Shown here: positions 9,291 through 19,715 of the stretch, piece after piece | Position numbering within the stretch: position 1 is the first letter of the stretch | Layout: each line of letters opens with the position of its first letter | NCBI GenBank assembly: GCA_025603075.1 | Contig: MU626446.1 | Span: forward strand, 1-37,321 | Direction: 5' to 3' | Source: Neoconidiobolus thromboides FSU 785 | Lineage: Eukaryota; Entomophthoromycota; Entomophthoromycetes; Entomophthorales; Neoconidiobolaceae | DNA: 37,321 nucleotides | Notes under the pieces: generated by a model | What the model was told of the DNA's origin: nothing | Seen by the model: only the letters and a program-made list of their open reading frames with translations | Database searches by the model: none | Translations under genes and position numbers: made by a program

Positions 9291-11120
9291 ATGCAAACAG
9301 ACAATAAAAAAGGAGAATCTAAAAAATATGAACCAAAGGAATTAATCTTTCATCAAAATGTATTAAACCGAACCAAATATGAAAAATTAACAGCTTTATG
9401 GCAACAAAAACTATACCAGTTTCCCAAAGTAACCGAACAAATATTAACGGAATCGGTAATATTCCCATATTCCGATATCATTTCAATAAGCCATTAACAA
9501 TCCCATCAAATACTAACTTTTTTCTTTTAGTCCAAATACCTCACTCCCGCTGATTTTTTGGAAGTAATAATAGAACGCAATACAACCAATTATTGCGGTT
9601 ATCCATTATGTTCTAATGCACCTAAAGAACAATCAGAAAAAATCAAGATTTCTGGAAAGAAACTCAAGTTTTATGATACCACGCCACTGGTACCTTATTG
9701 TTCTAATATCTGTTATGGGGCGAATAAATATTTTGAAGCACAATTGATAAGTGAACCCATTTATATGAGAAATTTTAAAAAGTAAGTTGAAAGAAAAGAA
9801 GATTAAGGCTCTACTAAATAGATATTAATGCTTCTTTTTTTGTTTTAGATGGCCAATAATTGAAATCATTCCACTAGGTATTACCGTAAAAGAATATATG
9901 TAACTTAGTTATATAATTCAAATATAGAACACTCTTTAACTTAGTTTATTATTTAGAGCCAATAAAAATGTTAAGCCAACATTAATCTCGGACAATCGAT
10001 TTAAAAAAACATATATAAATAACATGTTAAATGGAATAAATTTCAATCTAAAATCAAATAATAAACCATTGGAGTTAAAGATAATTGATAAAGGAGAAAT
10101 CAATTTTAAAGATATTAAGTTTGAGGTTGGTAAAGAGGGGTTTGATGCTATTGAAGGTTATCAAGTGAAAGTAAAAGGAAAGGGGGATAATGATAAAGAC
10201 AACAAGTTATTGAGTTTAAAGAATAAGAAAGTGAAAGAGGAAAAAGAAGAGGAAAAAGAAAAGATAAAAGACAAAGTAAATTTGATTTTGTATTTTATAT
10301 ATTAATAGTTATATATTTTCTATAGATGGATAAAGAAAATAAGGTAAAATTAGAAATAAAACAAAAACAATCAAAGATCAATAGCATAAAGGCAGAGGAA
10401 GTAGATAACAAAAATAATGAAAATAATGAAAATAATGAAAATAATGAAGAAGAAGAAGAAGAAGAAGATGCCGATTGGTTTCTAGAACCCGAATATCCTA
10501 AAGAAAAACCTAAGTTGCGGCCATTTGGAAAAATTTATTTATTAATTGAAAGTTCAATAACTTCATTAAGTAAACAATATTTTGAAGATTTAAAATTAAG
10601 TGAAGAAAACAATATAACATTTGAATTTGATGAGAGTTATCCAACGAATGATGAAAATGTATTAATCAGGAGAGAGATATTGGCTAAAATGATGGTAGAA
10701 CAGTATGTGTTTTTTTTGTATTTTTTTATAAGGAATGAAAATTATGGGTTTCAAGAACGGTTTATTAATATAAACTTTTTTTAGATGGAAAAGAATTCAA
10801 ATTGAGTTTCAATTGAATTTAAATTTAATTCAAGATATATTATGTTGGATCAATACTCTAAATATATTTAGAAAAGAATATTCTTATTTAAATAATAAGG
10901 AAGCTTATTATTTAGCTTTAATTTTACTTTTAAAGTAAGTGGATTCTATTTGTTATGTTAATTATGATTTATTAACTGTATGTTTATTTTATATTTACTT
11001 AGATTTAAAAGAACATTAAAAAAATCATTAGCTTATATTAATGAGGATCATATAGCTGAAGTAGCACTTAAAACTGACTTTCATTTTCAAATGGTTGAGT
11101 ATTTGACTGGGTTTTTATAA
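9291..11120 (+). CDS. RTR1: RNA polymerase II CTD phosphatase, Rtr1/RPAP2 family
   Basis: Rtr1/RPAP2 removes phosphate from the Pol II C-terminal repeat domain and helps bring Pol II into the nucleus. Seven exons keep one frame: 9291-9455, 9531-9781, 9849-9899, 9957-10275, 10326-10702, 10785-10934 and 11003-11120 (introns 50-82 nt), giving 476 aa. The family signature is clear: YLTPADFLEVIIERN then the zinc ligands Cys77 and Cys82 (NYCGYPLC) and Cys112 and Cys116 (PYCSNICY), followed by AQLISEPIYMRNFKKWP. After the zinc domain comes a long Lys/Glu-rich region and an Asn-Asn-Glu repeat followed by an acidic run (about 10410-10470), then a more ordered C-terminal region. It is longer than yeast Rtr1 (226 aa). 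It converges with the Trp-tRNA synthetase gene, 81 bp away. Confidence 0.93.
10411..10470 (+). repeat. AATAATGAA-type codon repeat in RTR1
   Basis: In-frame tandem AAAATAATG/GAA units encode repeated Asn-Asn-Glu followed by a run of Glu. It is a microsatellite-like expansion within the acidic linker of RTR1 exon 5 and probably varies in length between strains. Confidence 0.75.
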
Positions 11121-11201
11121 TATTTAAAATAACAATAAAGTAAAAAAATAAAACAATCCGATTTTTTTTAAACTAAAATTTTATTATTATATTATAATTA
11201 A

Positions 11202-13012
11202 TTATAATTCCATTTTGGTATTTGAATCCATGAATCTGTTTAATACTTCATCAGTAATTTCAGAACGACGCTAATAAAAAACAATGATCAATAAACTAGA
11301 ACTTATAACAAAAGCATACTTTGAAATTACCTTTTGAAAATTAGCAACAAATTCTTGAAGTAATCCAATTGTCTTTTGTTTTAATGCTCCGGTAGTTAAA
11401 GTACCTGCACGATATTGCTAATTTCATATAAAAAACAATTATTAAATTATTATTAAATACTTAAAAAAGCTCACCTTAGCAATAGATTCAAGTTCTTCAT
11501 CATCTTCTAAAAAGAAAGAAAGGTATTGATAAGAAACATCCACATCCGGATTACCACCATCTCTTTGATGATCTTCAATAGTAGCGCCTCCTCCAGAGAA
11601 AGCATATCTATTAATCTATTATATTATTAATATTAATACGTTAATTATCATTATTTAGTTACATTATACAATAAATCAACTTTACCTTATTTTTAATTCT
11701 ACTTGGTGTATCATTCATAAAAATAGCTGAATTATCATCCGAAGCACTCATTTTAGTATGTGGTCCCTAAATTAAATTAAATATGAAGTATTTTAATGAA
11801 AATATTTTAACTTACTTGAAGAGCTGGGAAAAATTTGGCATGAATTAAACTTGGTTTTGGATATTTTAACCGTTGAGCTACATCTCTAGTTAATCTGAAA
11901 TAAGGATCCTACAACAAATTAAATAAATAAACAATATCAATATAAATAATAATAATACAAGAATAAACTTACTTGATCAATAGCACAAGGAATTAAACAT
12001 GGGATATCAGATTTAGTACCAAAGATATGTGGAAAAGAATTGGAAAATGAAGGAGCTGCTTGAATTGATACAAAATGATATTTACCAACGCAATCACTAA
12101 TATTTATATATATTAATAAAATGATTAATAAATCAATAAAAACAATAAGCTTACGAATCAGTAAAACCGAAAGTAGCTTTTGATTGGTTATGAGTAATTA
12201 ATCTTGAGATTCTTAATACATTACGATAAAAGGCACCACTAAAAATGATATAAAATTTAGTTATTAAAATCAAATTAGAAAATTTACCCAACGTAATCAA
12301 TATTTGAAAAGATAAAGGTTTTGTCTGGATTAAACCCAACTGCAATAATATCTTTAGCATTTTCATATGAAAACTTATTACATTGTTCTAAAGTTAAATT
12401 AGTTTTAAATAAAAACTTTTCATCATCAGTTAATTGAATCACTATTGGCACATTGAATACTTCTTGTAACCATCTAAAATAAAAAATTATTATTATTATT
12501 ATATTAAAAAATATTTCTTTTTTTATTATTTTGCTTTTCTCTTACTTGCAAAAAACAAATGGCACCATATGACCTAAATGCATAGAATCTGAACTTGGAC
12601 CTCTACCAGTATATAAATAAAACGGTTTCTTTTTTTCAAATCTATCAAGGATTTTATCTAACTCCCTATAAAAATAAGCTATTTAACATCTTTTTTTATG
12701 GCTTTTCTTCTTCTTTACTAACCTATGAGAAAAAAATAAACCTCTTCTCAAAAATATATGAGGCTTATGACCAGTTAAAGTTTCAAATCTTTTTAATAAA
12801 TCTTCGGTAATTGACTTGGTACCAAATTGTTGAATTAATTTAGTATAATCAACAGCCTTTTTATTACCTTCTGAATCAACTTCACCTTCCACTTCCCATG
12901 GAGTAATTTTTTGTTCTACTGGAATTGAGTCACCTAAAATTCCAATATCTTGTAATTTAGAAGTCACGGCTCCAACCCCTGATTCGATGGCTTGTTTAAT
13001 ACTATCACTCAT
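11202..13012 (-). CDS. WRS1: Tryptophanyl-tRNA synthetase, cytosolic
   Basis: This class I enzyme charges tRNA-Trp for cytosolic translation. Ten exons fit together in frame: 13012-12723, 12665-12546, 12473-12288, 12238-12155, 12096-11973, 11908-11816, 11766-11686, 11615-11475, 11417-11331 and 11270-11202, giving 424 aa, close to the yeast Wrs1 length (432). Introns are 49-72 nt. The HIGH-type motif is HLGH (residues 126-129, after [11 protein letters not shown]) and the KMSKS-type motif is KMSAS (304-308, after GPHT), both typical of eukaryotic cytosolic Trp[16 protein letters not shown] and the [10 protein letters not shown] region also fit. There is no mitochondrial presequence, and no WHEP domain as in animals. 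With nine introns it is the most intron-rich gene here. Confidence 0.96.
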
Positions 13013-13548
13013 TATTTATTTATTTTGTGATGAAAAGTAAATGAGTTCTTTGTTAGTCTTTTTATACCTTTTTTTTGCTCTGTCTTTTGCAAAGTTCGAA
13101 TAAAAATTCGCAGTTTTATGCAAAGTTAAAAAACCAAGGTTAATGAGTGAGGTGACTCATGGATTAGAAATTCAAATTAATACTTTTCTTATTTATGTAG
13201 TAAATCTATTAGTGGTTGATAATATATTTAATATAAGCTTTTATACTATTATGTTATTATTGACATTATATTATTAATACTATTTTATTATAGGATAATA
13301 GATTTTTCCATATTCTTTAAATCCTATATTAAACAAAGAGTTAATTTCATTAATAAAAATAACTCTGTTTAAACTTTAAACCGTTTTTACATATCTATTA
13401 TGGCTATTTCTATTTTCAATATTAACAATAAACTTACTTAACAATTCATTTTGAATATTGAATTTTTTTAAATTTTAATTACCAAAAAAACATCTCTGTT
13501 TATTAAAAAAAGTACTTTAATTTTAATTCTATAACATCTATCTCATTT
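13013..13548. other. AT-rich spacer upstream of WRS1
   Basis: This holds the promoter side of WRS1 and the 3' side of the NSUN-type gene. No open frame, repeat copy or RNA gene is seen. Confidence 0.6.
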
Positions 13549-14724
13549 CTACTGCTCTTGTACCTCCTCGAACTCTTCCGTTCCCATAAACTCATCCTCT
13601 TTAACTTTTTCTAACACAGAAAGATAAATTGGACCCCAACCAAAGGATTGATGAGGTAAACATAGCCAACCAAATTCTGTTTTTTTACCCCATTTCTCCA
13701 ACCCTTTATCATCTGGTAGAAATTCTATCACTTTAAATAATCCAGGTCTTCTATCAAGGAAACTTTTAATTATCAAATCGTTTTCCATATCAGATAACGA
13801 ACAAGTAGCATACACAATTCTACCATTTAATTTTATCATTTGAGCAGCAGACAACAATAATTTTAATTGAGTATGGGAATTATTCAAACTTATTTTACTA
13901 TCAAATGTTTTTAATTGTTCTAAATGTACTAAATGCCTTTCTGAAGAGCAAGGTGCATCAATTAATATTTTGTCATACTTTTCTTTAAATAAACCATATA
14001 ATGTACCATCATAGTTAGTTAATTTTAACATTGGTTTTAATTCCTCTTCCATCCCATTATTAGGTGGTAACTGGATCACTTGTTTACCAAAATAACTTAA
14101 CATCACTTGACGTAATCGATCATATCGACTTCGGTTCATTTCGTTACAATGTAATCGTCCTGTACGTTTTATATATTCACCTTCTTTTGCTTCTGTAAAT
14201 TGAGGTTCAAATAATAGTTGACCAATTAACATTCCTTTACCTCCAGGTGCTGAGCATAGATCCAATACATTATCACTAGGTTTTAAGTCTAAAGCAATTA
14301 TAGGAAGTAAGGAAGCAGCATCTAAACAATAATGAGAAAGTAGACCTTCGTCATTAAACACTTGAGGTGGGGGGAAAGCTAAATTTTCTTCGGAATCTAC
14401 ATCTACACCTTTGAGTTTTAGTTGTTGAGGACCTAATAAATGATCCCAATAATTTGAAACCCAATTATCTTTATGATAAAATTTTAAAAGTTCACTATCT
14501 TTGTTGAAAGTTTCAAGTTTTGATTGAGAGGATTCCAAAAGTTTTGATTCAAGGGATTTTAATTCTTTATATACTTCACTATCTTTAGCGAGAAAATTGT
14601 AAATCATCACATGTCGTGTGGGTCGTTTTAAACATTTTAATAAATCTTTCCAGGAGGAACCATAAATATTAGTATAATATTCTTTGAATCCATCTGAGCC
14701 CTTAGTCGCTTTTTTTTGGCTCAT
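13549..14724 (-). CDS. NSUN4/NSUN3-like RNA cytosine-C5 methyltransferase, intronless
   Basis: This 391-aa protein is a SAM-dependent RNA m5C methyltransferase of the NOL1/NOP2/Sun family. Motif I is DLCSAPGGKG (155-164); motif IV is DAPCSSERH (256-264, Cys259); motif VI is YATCSLS with the catalytic Cys308. The PCSSERH form and the LLSHYCLDAASLLP segment resemble the NSUN3/NSUN4 branch, whose animal members modify mitochondrial 12S rRNA (NSUN4) or mitochondrial tRNA-Met (NSUN3). A mitochondrial role is therefore inferred; the N-terminus (MSQKKATKGSDGFKEYY) is basic but not a textbook presequence. It ends with an acidic tail. It is one of three intronless genes in the window and diverges from PEX3 across 384 bp. 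Confidence 0.9.
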   Translation of the reverse strand: MSQKKATKGSDGFKEYYTNIYGSSWKDLLKCLKRPTRHVMIYNFLAKDSEVYKELKSLESKLLESSQSKLETFNKDSELLKFYHKDNWVSNYWDHLLGPQQLKLKGVDVDSEENLAFPPPQVFNDEGLLSHYCLDAASLLPIIALDLKPSDNVLDLCSAPGGKGMLIGQLLFEPQFTEAKEGEYIKRTGRLHCNEMNRSRYDRLRQVMLSYFGKQVIQLPPNNGMEEELKPMLKLTNYDGTLYGLFKEKYDKILIDAPCSSERHLVHLEQLKTFDSKISLNNSHTQLKLLLSAAQMIKLNGRIVYATCSLSDMENDLIIKSFLDRRPGLFKVIEFLPDDKGLEKWGKKTEFGWLCLPHQSFGWGPIYLSVLEKVKEDEFMGTEEFEEVQEQ

Positions 14725-15108
14725 TTTTTTGTTAAAAGAAAGGTTAAAAAATTTTAAATTGAAACTATACTTTTGAATGAAGTTTTTTTGATGGCATTAA
14801 TTTTCAAATTCATGAAAAATAAGTTGATACAAAATCAAAGCCCGAAATTTTGATTTAAAATAAAACTGGATTGAAAATATCAACAAAGCCCCTTTTCTTT
14901 CACTACGTCATCTCAATAAAAAAAGAATCGACCCTTAACATAGAATTAGTTATCCCTTGTAAGGCCTATACCCATAATTTTGAATACTAATTTAACCTTA
15001 ATTTTTCTTTTATATTCCAAATAGTAATTCGATTTACATAGCAACTTTTTCATTCAATATTACCTTCAAGTTTATACAATTAGGACTATTATCTATACCC
15101 ATCTCAAT
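14725..15108. promoter_or_regulatory. Divergent intergenic region between NSUN-type gene and PEX3
   Basis: This 384-bp region separates two divergent start codons and must hold both promoters. It is AT-rich. No clear motif was identified. Confidence 0.4.
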
Positions 15109-16666
15109 ATGTTACAAAAAGTAGTAGATTACTACAATCGATATAAGCGACCCATCTTAATTATTAGTGGTGTTGTTTCCTTTGCTTACTTTGCTTCTAG
15201 CTATACTAAAGATAAAATAACTCAGTTTCAAATGGATCAAGTGAAATCGAGGAAAGCTAAAGAAAAGTAAGTTTACAACCTAAAACAATATATGCTAAAT
15301 TGATGAATTTATTTACTTATTTATTTTATAGTTTAAAAAAGAGATTTGAAAAAAATTTAATTGATACTAATGAAGTGATTAAATCTTTATTGGGGTTACT
15401 TAAAACCAATTTGTTTAAAGATTATCCAGTAGAAGATTTGGTCCAGCAGATAACAGAGCTAAAGAACACTACAACTGATAAAACAGAATTAAAACAATTA
15501 AAATTAAAACTATGGGAACAAGTCAAGATAATGAGTATGTATACTTTGTAATTAACTATGTAATAATTATTAAAATTAAACTTTTTATTAGGCTTCACCC
15601 GTACTCTTGGCTCTTTATACTTAATTAATTTTTTGAGTTTACTGACTTATATACAAATGAATTTAGTTGGTCGACTAATTTATATTGAATCGATTATAGG
15701 CGCCCATCCTAACTTGGAAGCATTAAATAGAGACTCCACTAGTACACCCGCTAAAATGTCCTATGAAAACGAAAAATTATTTTTATCTTTTACTTGGTGG
15801 TTTATTAACCGTGGATATCAAAGTGTTATGGAAACAATTCATAATGTAGTCAAAAATGAAATGGAAAGGTAAATGAGAATATCTGTTTATTAATGGAAAA
15901 AGGAAATTTATTTTTTTGTTTTTTTAGTATTGCTTTATCAAAAAAATTTAATTATACTGAATTGTTGGAATTAACAATGAAATTAAGATTGAATATTGAT
16001 GACGCTTTATTTATGTCTAATGATAGGTAAGCAACTATTAAAAATATTATTATGTATATTGATACTATTGTTGATTTTACTTAGCATATTAAATGCTATG
16101 TTGCCTTACAATTATGAATCGGAATTTGAAGTATTACAAGCAAATGGACATAGTTTACCTATTACTATGGGAACTAACGAACAAAATATTAAACAATATA
16201 TTGATACAGTAGTTGACCATGATTTAAGAAGTTTACTAAATGAGACTAAAGATTTCATTGAAAGGTAGACATATCTCATTATCAAAATATAAAGTCTTAG
16301 TACTAACAATTGTTTTTTATATAGCAATGATTTCAAATTAGTCTTTAATAAAATTTTGGATTTATTTATGGAACCTTTATTAATTGAGTTAAAACAAACA
16401 TTATTCGAATCTAAGGATTCTGAATCAACTCCGAGAGCTATTAACTTAGCTAGAATTATACCTACTTTATCAAGTATCCCAGAAGAAGTATTTAATACGA
16501 ATGATAATAAGTATATTGATGTAAGTATTTTTTAATATTTTCAAATAATGGATTTTTATTTTTATTTTTATTTTTATTTTTATTTTTATTTTAGACGGCT
16601 TCTGAATGCTCTGAGTTACATGCTTTTGCCGCAGTCATCTATTCTTCATTTGAATTCTTGAGTTAA
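15109..16666 (+). CDS. PEX3: Peroxin-3, peroxisomal membrane biogenesis factor
   Basis: Pex3 is a peroxisome (and ER) membrane protein that docks Pex19 carrying membrane-protein cargo. Seven exons (15109-15266, 15332-15534, 15592-15868, 15928-16026, 16085-16264, 16325-16520, 16595-16666; introns 57-74 nt) give 394 aa, the usual size. The N-terminus has a basic stretch and one membrane segment (RPILIISGVVSFAYFASSY, about residues 14-32). Trp114 in LWEQVKIMSFTRTLGSLYL aligns with the Pex19-binding Trp104 of human PEX3. LVGRLIYIES fits the family. The ATG at 15109 is chosen because it places the membrane anchor at the N-terminus. Its presence implies functional peroxisomes, which excludes microsporidia and argues against anaerobic gut fungi. 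Confidence 0.94.
16552..16592 (+). repeat. (ATTTTT)n microsatellite forming the 3' end of PEX3 intron 6
   Basis: About seven tandem ATTTTT units run directly into the acceptor TTTTAG before exon 7. The repeat takes the place of the polypyrimidine tract. Confidence 0.85.
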
Positions 16667-17015
16667 GCAGGTTTTGTTAAATATATTGTGTGTTTGCTTA
16701 ACAGTTGTTAAATTGTTATAGAACTGTCTTTAAAATTTCTTGTATTTTCTTTTAAAAAATTGAGCTATTATTGCTATTGATAAATATACTGTCATTGTAT
16801 GCCTTTATAAAATTTATTTTTAAGTTTGTTTAATTATATAAAAATGTCTCAATTGGTTTCAGAATTTAGTTAAAAGTTAATTCAAATTAAGTTTTAAATT
16901 TGTAAGTCCTTAATGGTACGATTAGTCAAACTCAAAAAGCTTAAAATTAAATAAAGAAATTTGACTTAAAAAACTTATTTTGATTATTTTTTTCCAATTA
17001 TTTTTTTAATCATAT

Positions 17016-17111
17016 GGGGATGTATTTGTGTTTAAGAATTTTACCAACAATTTTTCCACTTAAATAGTGCTTAAAAAATGGAAAAAATAATGAAGTCAAA
17101 AAACACACACC
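17016..17111 (-). repeat. Dispersed ~100-bp inverted-repeat element, copy D (probable MITE)
   Basis: In plus-strand order it begins GGGGATGTATTTGTGTTTAAG and ends TGAAGTCAAAAAACACACACC. It is the reverse orientation of copies A to C. The core TTTTTCCACTTAAATAGTGC is preserved. Confidence 0.85.
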
Positions 17112-17517
17112 TAGATATTAACTAATTAATTTTAAAATTTAAGATTATTATCTATGAGTATAATAAAGTTACAAAGTCCATAAAAAATTAAAAAAGCAGA
17201 AAACTAATCCCAGTTTATTTTATAAAAATAACAAAAGTTCCAAAGTTCCAACATTTATTAAGCAAGTAGATACTTTATTAAATAATAGAAATAGACTATT
17301 AGATGTTATATTATTTAAGTCATTAGTAGTTGAGTTGATAGATAGTCAAAAAGTAAACAGTTATAATAAGTAAAAACTATTGTTATATTGCTTGTATTAT
17401 ATAAAGAGGGTCAATTATAGTTTTGGGACTAACCACTCCTTTCTGTACAGTTATTCATTAACTTAATAATCTATCAATAATCTAATTATAACATTAAAAT
17501 TATTTATCTATTTGATA

Positions 17518-17608
17518 GCAAATCTTTAATATTGGTTATAAAGCAGCCATTGGTAGATATTTTAACAAAGTTTTATAGTAAGATGTATTTGTTTTCATAC
17601 TATAACTT
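17518..17608 (+). pseudogene. Possible relic of a Ty1/copia polyprotein C-terminus
   Basis: One frame reads SKSLILVIKQPLVDILTKFYSKMYLF before a stop. The segment PLVDILTKFYSK resembles the (A)DILTKPLP motif that ends Ty1/copia integrase-RT-RNase H polyproteins. Nothing upstream remains open, and no LTR pair was identified. The match is short and from memory of the family pattern, so it is a weak call. Confidence 0.3.
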
Positions 17609-17973
17609 TAATTAATATCAATATATATACTATATTAGTAAAAGCCTTGCTAATCCAGGAATTTCCATTGAATTCAACAAAAATGAAACTAACTTACAAT
17701 GTAAACTATAATGAGACAATTTAAACTGTATTAGATACTTTTGCTTTTTAATAGAATTTATAAAATTTTAAGCAGTTTTTAAATCACAAAATTTTTAAAA
17801 ATTGGCTAAAAAATGAAACTAATTTGTACATCTCTCATATATCAATATTTTTTTATTTTCTTAATAAAGTAAATACTTCTTGACTTAGTACATCATTAAC
17901 CAATAAGCATATCTCAATTTTCTAAATATCAGTTTTTATAAAAAAATTAATTTCATCTTTTTATTAACCTAAA

Positions 17974-19648
17974 ATGAGTTCCACACAAAAAAGCAAAACA
18001 ACAGTCGAAAAAATTATTGTAGATGATGTAGATGATGAAGATAAAGAAAAAGGAAGCAAAGGGTTTTCATGGGAAGAAACATTTAAACGTTCTTGGGAAG
18101 AAGTACAAGAAGATGAAAAAGGTTCTTTACAAAATTTGATTCAAAATTTAGCTATTCAGTTGAAAAAGAGGAGGTAAGTGAATTAATACTATTATTAGTT
18201 TAAAATGAAATGAGATAATATAATAAAAAAATTAAAACAAAAAAAAATAAAGAAAACTAATGTTTGAAATTTATTTAGACAAAAGCGTGATACTGCTATT
18301 GTACAAAGGGGCATTATCCGACATATGATATTAATAGTTGATTTATCATTAGCAATGAATGATAAAGATTTGAGGCCTAGCCGATTACTTTTAACATTAG
18401 CTTTTTTAGAAAGTTTTATAACAGAATATTTTGATCAGAATCCGATTTCACAATTAGGTATAATAGTTACTCGAAATGGATTAGCTGAAAAGATATCCGA
18501 ATTAAGTGGTAATATCCTAAAGATAAATATCAAATAAATAGATTTTCCTTATATATTAGGAAATCCAATGGAACATATAAAAGCAATCAAAATGAAATCT
18601 AATCATGAAACGGGGGGTGAACCTTCATTGCAAAATTCTTTAGAATTAGCAAAAAGTTCTTTGATGTAAGTCAATATTAACTGATTAAATCAATGTTGAG
18701 CATTAACATTGTTTCTTTTTTTTATCAATAGACATATACCTTCCCATGCCTCAAGAGAAGTATTATCTGTATTTGGTTCACTAACTTCATGTGATCCAGG
18801 AAACATTTTCACTACTATTAAAGAAATGAAACAATTGAACATACGCTGTTCAACTATTGGTTTATCAGCTCAGGTAGCGGTATTTCAAAAATTAGCAAAT
18901 GAAACTATGGGTATGAGAATAATTGAATTATTTGTTTATTTATTATAATCTAAGTTGTATTTAAATTAAGTTAAATTAATAATTAGGAACGTATAATGTA
19001 GTATTTAATGAAAATCATTTTAAAGATATCTTATTTGATATGACACCACCACCTATTGTTGCAATGGAAAATAAATCTGAAACTAGTTTAATATTAATGG
19101 GATTCCCAGAAAGAATAAAAGAATCGGATATCTCACTTTGCTGTTGGTAAGTAACATTTATTGTATTGACGAAAAGAGTTGTTTATTTATTCTATTTTTA
19201 TTTAATTAGTCACAATGAAATTAAAGCTTCTGGCTTTCGTTGTCCTCAATGTCAAGCTAAAGTTTGTGAGATACCTACAGAGTGTAATGTATGTGGATTA
19301 ACATTAATTTCTTCACCTCATTTAGCAAGATCATACCATCATTTATTTCCGATTGATAACTTTATTGAGCTAAAAGAAGAAGAGTAACTGTTTTATGTTT
19401 TAAATGACAATAATATATTAAATTTAATTAGATTTAAACAATCAAATTGCTCTGGATGTTTTAAAAGATTTGAAAAAAAAATTAATGAAAAAGAAAAAGA
19501 GAATAATAACAATACTAATAATATTAAGTTAAGTAAACTTAATAATGAACATTACCAATGTCCTAAATGTCAATTTGAGTTTTGTATTGATTGTGATATT
19601 TTTATCCATGATAATTTACACAATTGCCCAGGTTGTTCTATGGTTTAA
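17974..19648 (+). CDS. SSL1: TFIIH core subunit Ssl1/p44 (GTF2H2)
   Basis: Ssl1/p44 is part of the TFIIH core for Pol II promoter opening and nucleotide-excision repair, where it stimulates the XPD/Rad3 helicase. Exons 17974-18173, 18279-18508, 18560-18665, 18732-18910, 18987-19146, 19210-19383 and 19432-19648 (introns 48-105 nt) give 421 aa. The von Willebrand A-like domain starts at [22 protein letters not shown] and includes [21 protein letters not shown] and [12 protein letters not shown], all diagnostic. The C-terminal half has a C4 zinc finger ([22 protein letters not shown]) and a C4C4 RING-like module (CSGCFKRF ... [17 protein letters not shown] ... NCPGC). An Asn/Lys/Glu low-complexity insert splits the RING-like module. 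It converges with the next gene, 67 bp away. Confidence 0.96.
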
Positions 19649-19715
19649 GTTAAAAAAATAAAGAATAAAAAATAATAATAAAATAAAAGTGAGTTTTTAT
19701 TTTATATTACATTAT

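Larger units (their letters stand above)
16667..17973. other. Spacer between PEX3 and SSL1 with repeat copy and retroelement relic
   Basis: No intact gene is present. It holds copy D of the dispersed repeat (17016-17111, minus orientation) and a short reading near 17518-17608 that resembles the end of a Ty1/copia polyprotein. The rest is AT-rich with no recognised feature and includes the SSL1 promoter. Confidence 0.6.

Noticed and set aside
12595-12810. Plus-strand 71-codon frame
   Set aside because: Antisense to WRS1 exons 1-2 and the intron between them.
7937-19648. Functional cluster of transcription genes (RPC34, RTR1, SSL1)
   Set aside because: They are interleaved with a tRNA synthetase, an RNA methyltransferase and PEX3; apart from the RPC34/RTR1 pair there is no sign of linkage by function.
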